Assembly (NCBI GenBank): GCA_023402355.1 | Contig: JAEXCG010000172.1 | Location: forward strand, 1 to 12,066 | Length of the DNA: 12,066 nucleotides | Reading direction: 5' to 3' | Source of the DNA: Bacillota bacterium | GTDB lineage: Bacteria; Bacillota; Clostridia; Christensenellales; Aristaeellaceae | Shown: piece by piece, positions 6,831-12,066 of the stretch | Numbering within the stretch: the first letter of the stretch is position 1 | Layout: each line of letters starts with the position of its first letter | The notes under the pieces: generated by a model | Told to the model about the DNA's origin: nothing | What the model saw: the letters and a program-made list of their open reading frames with translations, nothing else | Database searches by the model: none | Position numbers and translations under genes: made by a program

Positions 6831-7721
6831 CTAAAAAATTGAATAGCCGACAAATCGGTTTGCCAGGATGTACGACAATATGATCAGAATAAAGCTGACG
6901 ACGGATTTAAACAGTCCGACTGCCGTGGAAAAGCTGAACTGCGCCTGTAAAAGACCCATTCGATACACGTAGGTGTCGATGATATCGCCGGTTTGATAGA
7001 CGAGCGGGCTGTACATCACAAAAATTTGGTCGAACCCGGCATTGAGCACGCGGCCAAGCGCCAACGTCGCCATCAAAACGACCGTCCCAAGGATGGAAGG
7101 CAGTGTGATGCGAATAGCCTGCTGCCAACGGTTCGCACCATCGATTCTTGCGGCCTCGTAGACGTTGGGGTCGATATTGGTGATGGCCGCCAAATAGATA
7201 ATTGCGCCATATCCAAATTCCTTCCAAACGTCCGTTCCGATGATGATTTTTCGGAAAGACCCGTTTTGAATCATGTGCATTTGTCTTTCCACACCAAAGA
7301 AGCTGAGCATTTGATTAAAAAGTCCGTTATACGAAAAGATGTTACTAAACAAAATGCCCAAAATAACCCAGGACAAAAAATGGGGAAGATAAACGACCGT
7401 CTGCAATGTGCGTTTATACGCGACGGACTTTACCTCATTGATCAACAGGGCAAAAGCAACAGGCACGACGATGTTTAGCACGATCTTCCATAAGGCGATG
7501 ATGACCGTATTGTATAATACATTGCGAACCTCTGCGCGCATGAAAAGCCGCTCGAAATGTTTCAGTCCCACCCATTTTGATCCGAACAGCCCCTTAGCGG
7601 GGGCAAAATCCTGAAAAGCAATGACGATGCCGAACATGGGCAAAATATTGAATATCAGCAATAAGATCATCCCCGGAAGGACCATCCCCAGGTAAAAATG
7701 CTGATGGGATTTATATCGCAT
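6831..7721 (-). CDS. Carbohydrate ABC transporter permease, LplB/YteP type
   Basis: This is the first membrane subunit (296 residues) of the same importer. Recognisable LplB features are the first membrane segment LGMVLPGMILLLIFNILPM (11-29), the motif VVYLPHFLSWVI (109-120), the EAA loop YEAARIDGANRWQQAIRITLP (188-208) and the C-terminal NRFVGYSIF. I chose the ATG at 7721 because it has GGAG 7 bases upstream and gives the family-typical MRYKSHQHF start. The frame stays open for 32 codons more, but that stretch reads through the hairpin and has no family resemblance. It is separated by 105 bases from the binding-protein gene and by 11 from its partner permease. Confidence 0.93.
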   Translation of the reverse strand: MRYKSHQHFYLGMVLPGMILLLIFNILPMFGIVIAFQDFAPAKGLFGSKWVGLKHFERLFMRAEVRNVLYNTVIIALWKIVLNIVVPVAFALLINEVKSVAYKRTLQTVVYLPHFLSWVILGILFSNIFSYNGLFNQMLSFFGVERQMHMIQNGSFRKIIIGTDVWKEFGYGAIIYLAAITNIDPNVYEAARIDGANRWQQAIRITLPSILGTVVLMATLALGRVLNAGFDQIFVMYSPLVYQTGDIIDTYVYRMGLLQAQFSFSTAVGLFKSVVSFILIILSYILANRFVGYSIF

Positions 7722-7769
7722 ACGCTCACTCCATCCCTGTGATTTAAACATGAACTGATTAAGCGAAAG

Positions 7770-7809
7770 GGCGAGGGGTATCGCCGGACAAGCTGACGAT
7801 CCCCTCGCC
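7770..7809 (-). promoter_or_regulatory. Strong intercistronic stem-loop between binding-protein and permease genes
   Basis: GGCGAGGGG (7770-7778) and CCCCTCGCC (7801-7809) are perfect 9-bp arms. Four more pairs (ATCG/CGAT) continue inside after one unpaired base. No clear U tract follows on the minus strand (CTTTCGC), so it is more likely an RNA-stabilising or attenuating element than a full terminator. Such elements often leave more binding protein than permease. Confidence 0.7.
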
Positions 7810-7826
7810 GCGTTCATCCATCCGCT

Positions 7827-9512
7827 TTACTTGTTTGCATCGCGGGCCTTTACCATCGCGTTCACTTCATCGGTCAGCGTCTGTCCGCCTTCCTCGAGCC
7901 ACTGTTTGACAAATGCGTCAAATTCCTCTACAGGGCGATCTCCCATCACCATCTGCAGCATCGCCACACGCTCCAAGGAAAGCAGAGAGGGCCACAGATC
8001 AGAGTACGACTCGGTCACTTGTGTGAACGCGGGCTTATGAATGACGACATTCTCGGCGTCGGTCATAGGCGCGGCGATCGCACGGGAAAGGTAAACGCCT
8101 CGGGAGTAAGCGTCCTGATACTTCGGGTCGCCGGTAATATAACCCGCGGCCATCATCGTTTCACTGACCTCCATAGGACAGGACAGGCCCGTCATGTCGC
8201 CATTTTCAATGTATTCCTTGACGGCATGCCCGAACGTCGGCACGACGTTATTGTATTCGATGTTGATTCCACCCGGTTCGAGCTGCGTCATGCGAACCTT
8301 CAGTCGATCAGGATTGTTTTCATCGCGCGCATTGTCCCATTGACGGGTTAACTCTTCGTCGAATCCGCGCGTCATGTCAAAGTCGATGTTCAGCAATTTT
8401 ATCGCCGCTTCCGGGTGTTCGCACTTTTTGCTGATGAGCATGACAGAACCGGCGGCAGGACCCCATGGAACGTGATATTCTCCCTTATCGTTGAGCGGCG
8501 CGTTGATCGGCACGACATATGCTCCGTCTACGTTCGTGTACAGATCCGATACGTTCCACCCAAACCACCAGGGGGCAAACCAACTGACGGCCTCGCCGCT
8601 GGTCGTAAGCGCGTCCATCACGCCGGTACCGGAGCGCGTCGCAAACTCCATGTCGATCAGCCCGCGCTTGTACCAATCCGCAAGCACGCTGAGCGCTTCC
8701 TTCATGCCTGGCTGCGTCGATCCGTATACGACCGAACCATCCTCGTCATACACCCATTGGCGGGGCTGTGCGCCGAAAAGCATCGCAAGCGGGTCCGCTG
8801 AGAACGATACGCCGTAGTTGGAGAGCGGGTCCTGATAATTTAGCGCAAGTGGTATCTTATCGGGATATTTTTCCTTGACCGCTACCAGAAAGTTCTCGAT
8901 ATCGTCGAGCGAACGGATATCCTCAGGCTTCATCCCCATTTCATCCAGAATGTCGCCGCGAACCCAATACATGTTGTGCTCGTAGCCATATCTGCCCGTC
9001 GGAATACCCATCAGCTTACCGTCGACGGTATAGGGTTCAAAATGCTCGAAGTTGAACGACTGCGCTGTGTCCTTCAGATACCAGTTCGCGCATTTTTCGT
9101 ACGCCTCCGTCAAATCGGCCAGCATATCGTTTTCGACCATCGTGAGGAACAAGAGGTAGTCGTCATTGGAAATCGAAAAGATGTCGGGCAGGTTATCCGA
9201 CGCCATGTCGAGGGTAAGCTTTTCGATATAGGCAGTCTCGTCGACAGACCAGACGGTCTTCGTCTGCGCGTTGATCTTTTCCATACAATATCGGGTAAAA
9301 AAATTGTTGTCTACGTCGTCTCCCTGCGGCCACTCGGCAGTGGGATCGGAGCGCTTGCCGGTCGTAAGATAAACTGGTTCAGGGTATTTGCCGTAGGGGG
9401 TCATGAGGTCTTCGTCTGATGTTTCTCCCTCCGCTATACCGTTGATGATGCCGGCCGGCGTCACCAATACGAGGATCAGCACCAGGGACAGGAACGTAAA
9501 AAACCGTTTCAT
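7827..9512 (-). CDS. Extracellular sugar-binding protein of LplA-type ABC importer, no lipobox
   Basis: This is the 561-residue solute-binding subunit that captures the oligosaccharide outside the membrane and hands it to the permeases. Size and pattern match the long LplA/YtcQ-type binding proteins. Residues 1-27 form a signal peptide (MKRFF, then a hydrophobic stretch) with a plausible signal peptidase I site after Gly-Ile-Ala27. The mature chain has aromatic-rich segments such as WFAPWWFGW (about 315-323) likely to stack on sugar rings. Notably there is no cysteine in or near the signal-peptide end (the first is in RYCMEK, about residue 76), so the usual lipid anchor of Gram-positive binding proteins is missing. 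The ATG at 9512 follows AAGGAGG at 7 bases. It is the first gene of the operon. The ligand is inferred only from the adjacent arabinofuranosidase. Confidence 0.92.
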   Translation of the reverse strand: MKRFFTFLSLVLILVLVTPAGIINGIAEGETSDEDLMTPYGKYPEPVYLTTGKRSDPTAEWPQGDDVDNNFFTRYCMEKINAQTKTVWSVDETAYIEKLTLDMASDNLPDIFSISNDDYLLFLTMVENDMLADLTEAYEKCANWYLKDTAQSFNFEHFEPYTVDGKLMGIPTGRYGYEHNMYWVRGDILDEMGMKPEDIRSLDDIENFLVAVKEKYPDKIPLALNYQDPLSNYGVSFSADPLAMLFGAQPRQWVYDEDGSVVYGSTQPGMKEALSVLADWYKRGLIDMEFATRSGTGVMDALTTSGEAVSWFAPWWFGWNVSDLYTNVDGAYVVPINAPLNDKGEYHVPWGPAAGSVMLISKKCEHPEAAIKLLNIDFDMTRGFDEELTRQWDNARDENNPDRLKVRMTQLEPGGINIEYNNVVPTFGHAVKEYIENGDMTGLSCPMEVSETMMAAGYITGDPKYQDAYSRGVYLSRAIAAPMTDAENVVIHKPAFTQVTESYSDLWPSLLSLERVAMLQMVMGDRPVEEFDAFVKQWLEEGGQTLTDEVNAMVKARDANK

Positions 9513-9564
9513 GAGCTTCCTCCTTTTTCCGGATATTGCACCGGTTCTCTTAATATGGTTTCAG

Positions 9565-9594
9565 TTTATAGACAAAAAACGACATAATCAACAA
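9565..9594 (-). promoter_or_regulatory. Candidate promoter of the ABC importer operon
   Basis: On the minus strand the -35 is TTGTTG (9589-9594), the spacer 18 bases and the -10 TATAAA (9565-9570). This gives a leader of about 45 bases before the ATG at 9512. The boxes are imperfect, as expected of a regulated promoter. Confidence 0.45.
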
Positions 9595-9601
9595 TAAATA
9601 T

Positions 9602-9638
9602 TTGACATTTCACTTCAAAAATTGCATGTATATATAAA
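9602..9638 (+). promoter_or_regulatory. Possible distal promoter with consensus TTGACA
   Basis: TTGACA at 9602-9607 is a perfect -35 box, but the best -10-like run (TATATATAAA, 9629-9638) begins 21 bases away, longer than optimal. If used, it would make a long leader for the lipoprotein gene that includes the inverted repeat at 9645-9666. Confidence 0.25.
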
Positions 9639-9715
9639 AAAGACCGTATTTCAAATTCAAAATACGCTTTAGGAAGAAATGTACGAATTTCAAAGGCAAA
9701 TAGCGTCATATTTCA
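9607..9715 (+). repeat. Four ATTTCA repeats in the divergent intergenic region
   Basis: ATTTCA occurs at 9607, 9648, 9687 and 9710 on the plus strand. The first three are followed by three or four bases and then CAAA, and are 41 and 39 bases apart, close to four helical turns. They may be regulator sites, but the AT-rich background makes chance copies likely. Confidence 0.3.
9645..9666. promoter_or_regulatory. Inverted repeat CGTATTT-8-AAATACG, candidate operator
   Basis: Perfect 7-base arms (9645-9651 and 9660-9666) around 8 AT-rich bases fit the geometry of a dimeric regulator site spanning about two helical turns. It lies between the two divergent promoters, so one bound protein could act on both. 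Function is inferred from position. Confidence 0.4.
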
Positions 9716-9744
9716 TTGTTTATCTTTTCCCGTGTTTCTATAAT
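9716..9744 (+). promoter_or_regulatory. Candidate promoter of the lipoprotein-arabinofuranosidase unit
   Basis: A perfect -10 TATAAT (9739-9744) lies 17 bases after TTGTTT (9716-9721), a weak -35. The start of transcription would be near 9751, leaving a leader of about 35 bases. The weak -35 suggests dependence on an activator. Confidence 0.55.
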
Positions 9745-9785
9745 GTGTGCAATGCGCGATATTCTTTAAGAGAGGAGCCATCGAT

Positions 9786-10298
9786 ATGTTTTGCACCACC
9801 ATCAGAAAAAAGAAAAGAATTGTGCTGTTATTTTTACTCGTTACGCTGCTGATCACCAACGCCTGTTCCAAAGCCCCTTTAGAACATAGTTATTCCTCGC
9901 CGGTTCCTGACGTCACAGTTTTTCGGGAGCCTTCTACCTCACCCGCCCCATCCAATGTTAATCTCACGTGGCCGGATGACGAGGCGATTGCTTATTGTCC
10001 CGTATTCAGCGATGCACCGCCCCTCTCCGTCAGCAAACAGGACGGGAATCAGGCGAAAGCGTACGTCTTAAAATTTGAGAGCATTACCGTGGAACAATAT
10101 CTTTCCTATATAGAACGGTTTGAGTCCTCCCAAACCGTAATCATCGACGCCAATACAAATTTACGGGATAACGCCTATTCGCTAAACGCGCACAAGACCG
10201 AAGACGCCTATATGATGGTCCGGGTCATCTACACGCGCTCAACGCAATCCCTTGTCATCAGCATTACGTACGCCCTGCCGGACGTCGTATCTGAGTAA
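9786..10298 (+). CDS. Small putative lipoprotein of unknown function
   Basis: The 170-residue product starts MFCTTIRKKKRIVL, with a basic patch and a hydrophobic core (12-23), followed by a lipobox-like ITNAC ending at Cys27. After lipid attachment it would face outward from the membrane. A Ser/Pro-rich linker (28-55, including STSPAPS) leads to a compact domain of about 110 residues beginning LTWPDDEAI and containing alternating strand-like segments (KAYVLKFESI, MMVRVIYTR, LVISITYA). This layout recalls small WP-motif lipoproteins common in Clostridia, but I do not recognise the family with certainty. The ATG at 9786 has GAGGAG 8 bases upstream; an upstream in-frame ATG at 9747 lacks a ribosome site. 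The stop is 31 bases before the arabinofuranosidase ATG, so the two are probably co-transcribed. A role in surface sensing or substrate capture for the sugar system is possible but unproven. Confidence 0.72.
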   Translation: MFCTTIRKKKRIVLLFLLVTLLITNACSKAPLEHSYSSPVPDVTVFREPSTSPAPSNVNLTWPDDEAIAYCPVFSDAPPLSVSKQDGNQAKAYVLKFESITVEQYLSYIERFESSQTVIIDANTNLRDNAYSLNAHKTEDAYMMVRVIYTRSTQSLVISITYALPDVVSE

Positions 10299-10329
10299 CT
10301 CAACGGAAAAAAATGAAGGAGGCATAAGC

Positions 10330-11967
10330 ATGTCAATGAGAGCAAAAGTATCGATTCATCCTGACTATCGCATCGCTCCGGTGGAAAGACGAATCTTCAG
10401 CGCATTTCTGGAGCCCATAGGAAATTGGGTTTACGGCGGTATCTGGAATCCCGATCATCCCTCAGCCGACGAAATGGGGTTTCGTCAGGACATTCTTTCA
10501 GCCATAAAGGCGTGCAACATTCCCGCCGTTCGGCTTCCGGGTGGAAACTTTACATCCGGTTGGAACTGGGAAGACTCCATTGGGCCTTTGGAAACCCGAA
10601 AGACCCATCTGGATTTGGCTTGGCGGCAGTATGAAAACAATCGCATAGGACACGACGAATACCTCGAATGGGCTCGTCGCGCAGGCGTGGAAGCCATGTA
10701 TACGATCAATATGGGAACAGCCGGCATCGACAGCGCCATGCGCTGCGTCGAATATTCAAATCATCCCGGAGGAACCTATTGGTCCGATCTGCGAATTAAG
10801 AATGGATACAAAGAGCCGCACAGCGTAAAAACCTGGTATCTTGGAAATGAAATGGACGGTCCCTGGCAGATTGGATCATGGGAGAAAAACCCCGTTGGCT
10901 ATGGAATCAAGGTAAATGAAACATCGAAGGCCATGAAATGGATTGACCCAACCCTTAAGACCATCGTATCCGGGTCTTCCATGTTTCGCAATCGCTCTTA
11001 TCCTCAATGGGATGCCGACGTCCTCGAACAATGCTACGAAAATGTGGATTATCTTTCCCTGCATTACTATCATGACGCGCCCCCGAATAACTTTGGCGCT
11101 CTCCTGAACGGTTCAACCCTCTTTGAGGAAATGATTCATACGGAAATCGGTGTTTGCGATTACATCAAAGCAAAGCTTCGCAGCCCGCATCCTATCATGA
11201 TCAGTTTTGACGAATACAGCTGCTCATTTGGTACGCCGGGGAAACAAGCCCCGGGTAGGACAGGTTATATTCCCCCTGAAAACTATGGTGAATTTACTCC
11301 CGAAAATCTGAACAGACCTTTTCGGCATCCAAATGCCCCTCGTACAGGTAAGCAACGCCGGCAAGGAGAGATGTTGAAGGCCCTGAGCAGCGCTTCCATT
11401 CTCATGGTGTTTCTGCGCCATGCCGACCGAGTGAAAATCGGCTGTATGACGGGCGCCATACGAGGCGCCATCGCATTTGACGACGAACACGTCTGGGAAT
11501 CCGGCCTTTATCACGCCTACGTTCTTCTGAATCGCTATAGTCACGGTATGTCTCTCTTGCCGTCCGTGCAGGCTCCGACATTTGACGTGGAGGGATATCG
11601 CCTGAGCGAGCGCATGCAGGCTCCGGAATACGAGGGGGTCCCCTTCATCGAAGCCGCTGCAGTACAAGACGAAGAAGCCGGAGAAGCAAATATTTTTCTC
11701 ATCAACCGAAATTGGATGGATGCGATCGACATCGATCTAGATGTTAAAGGTTTTGAAGGGTATTCTCTTTTGGAACATATTGAACTGCAAACAGACGACT
11801 TGGATGCATACAACACCTTTGACCATCCGCGCAGCGTTTATCCTAGGATCAATACGGAAACGAAAACTGAGGACGGCATTTTAAGGATTCAGGCAAAAAA
11901 ACTTTCCTTCAACGTGATCAGATTAAAAAAGAATGACGTAAAACGGGGCTGTCAGGCTAAGCCCTAA
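10330..11967 (+). CDS. abfA: GH51 family alpha-L-arabinofuranosidase, intracellular
   Basis: This 545-residue retaining glycosidase releases terminal L-arabinofuranose from oligosaccharides or glycosides. Motifs follow the AbfA pattern in order: FLEPIG (Glu28), RLPGGNF (Arg68, Asn73), GWNWEDSIGP (77-86), LDLAW, NHPGGTYWSDLR (144-155), GNEMDGPWQIG with acid/base Glu174, LHYYH (244-248) and FDEYS with nucleophile Glu295. RHADRVKIG (363-371) follows, then a C-terminal beta-sandwich (about 400-535). No signal peptide is present, so it acts on imported substrate in the cytoplasm. The ATG at 10330 follows AAGGAGG at 7 bases; the open frame extends 26 codons upstream into the lipoprotein gene without family similarity. 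Departures from typical GH51 are the replacement of the DEWNVW segment by DEYSCS, a Gly/Pro-rich stretch at about 301-345 longer than I expect, and MTGAIRGAI where AQLVNVIAP-like sequence is usual. The family is secure; arabinofuranoside specificity is likely, but the leaving group may be unusual. Confidence 0.95.
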   Translation: MSMRAKVSIHPDYRIAPVERRIFSAFLEPIGNWVYGGIWNPDHPSADEMGFRQDILSAIKACNIPAVRLPGGNFTSGWNWEDSIGPLETRKTHLDLAWRQYENNRIGHDEYLEWARRAGVEAMYTINMGTAGIDSAMRCVEYSNHPGGTYWSDLRIKNGYKEPHSVKTWYLGNEMDGPWQIGSWEKNPVGYGIKVNETSKAMKWIDPTLKTIVSGSSMFRNRSYPQWDADVLEQCYENVDYLSLHYYHDAPPNNFGALLNGSTLFEEMIHTEIGVCDYIKAKLRSPHPIMISFDEYSCSFGTPGKQAPGRTGYIPPENYGEFTPENLNRPFRHPNAPRTGKQRRQGEMLKALSSASILMVFLRHADRVKIGCMTGAIRGAIAFDDEHVWESGLYHAYVLLNRYSHGMSLLPSVQAPTFDVEGYRLSERMQAPEYEGVPFIEAAAVQDEEAGEANIFLINRNWMDAIDIDLDVKGFEGYSLLEHIELQTDDLDAYNTFDHPRSVYPRINTETKTEDGILRIQAKKLSFNVIRLKKNDVKRGCQAKP

Positions 11968-11980
11968 AAGAGAAAAAAGA

Positions 11981-12018
11981 AAAAAGTGCGAGAAGGTACT
12001 AGCCAACTCGCACTTTTT
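11981..12018 (+). terminator. Intrinsic terminator after the arabinofuranosidase gene
   Basis: AAAAAGTGCGAG (11981-11992) and CTCGCACTTTTT (12007-12018) are perfect 12-base inverted arms around a 14-base loop. The T run serves the plus strand and the matching A run makes it potentially bidirectional. It begins 13 bases after the stop codon. The remaining bases 12019-12066 show nothing I can identify. Confidence 0.9.
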
Positions 12019-12066
12019 GTTGTAATTTGAGACTGTAAATGAAGCAAACACAACGAGAGCATGATA

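Noticed and set aside
7722..7817. 32-codon N-terminal extension of the LplB-type permease
   Set aside because: The extension is read through the intercistronic hairpin, has no ribosome site and no resemblance to permease N-termini. The ATG at 7721 has a Shine-Dalgarno and a typical start.
9645..9692. CRISPR-like array from the repeated ATTTCA motifs
   Set aside because: The repeats are only six bases, the surrounding sequence is not conserved and no cas gene is present.
10252..10329. 26-codon extension of the GH51 gene overlapping the lipoprotein gene
   Set aside because: AAGGAGG is ideally placed for the ATG at 10330, and the conserved GH51 N-terminus begins there.

Overview
The window looks like a chromosomal segment of a Gram-positive Clostridia-type bacterium (Bacillota). 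The evidence is strong AGGAGG-like ribosome binding sites, intrinsic hairpin-plus-U-tract terminators, an LplA/LplB/LplC-type oligosaccharide ABC importer with no ATPase gene of its own, and a small lipoprotein. I see no rRNA, tRNA, CRISPR array, transposase or phage gene. The species cannot be named from the sequence. Two blocks differ visibly in base composition: about 1-4285 is very GC-rich (42 of 60 bases G/C at 1441-1500), while about 4440-11970 is nearer even (25 of 60 at 11701-11760).

Block A (1-4348, all minus strand) is one compact operon. It runs from a sigma-A-like promoter at 4319-4348 with a perfect palindrome between its -35 and -10 boxes. The genes in order are a 55-residue CPICG (rubredoxin-like/zinc-ribbon) protein not covered by a standard ORF-length cut-off, an NAD(P)-dependent extended SDR (epimerase/dehydratase-like), and three consecutive paralogous M42-family metallo-aminopeptidases. 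Junctions are overlaps or gaps of 29 bases or less, so the genes are probably translationally coupled. All three peptidases keep the co-catalytic metal site but differ around the substrate pocket, which suggests complementary specificities or a mixed TET-type complex for peptide breakdown.

Block B (4410-9594, minus strand) is an import operon: extracellular solute-binding protein, two LplB/LplC-type permeases, then a MATE-family efflux transporter ending at a good intrinsic terminator (4410-4436). A strong hairpin separates the binding protein from the permeases, and a weaker terminator-like hairpin separates the permeases from the MATE gene. Both could grade expression along the transcript.

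Block C (9716-12018, plus strand) is transcribed divergently from block B. It carries a small lipoprotein of unknown function and, 31 bases later, a cytoplasmic GH51 alpha-L-arabinofuranosidase, closed by a perfect 12-bp terminator stem. The shared 273-base region 9513-9785 holds candidate promoters for both directions, a 22-base inverted repeat and four copies of ATTTCA.

Blocks B and C together read as a system that imports an arabinofuranose-containing oligosaccharide or glycoside and hydrolyses it inside the cell. The MATE exporter next to the importer, and the changed active-site surroundings of the GH51 enzyme, raise the possibility that the substrate is an arabinoside whose non-sugar part is pumped back out. 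That last step is inference. No transcription regulator is present in the window.
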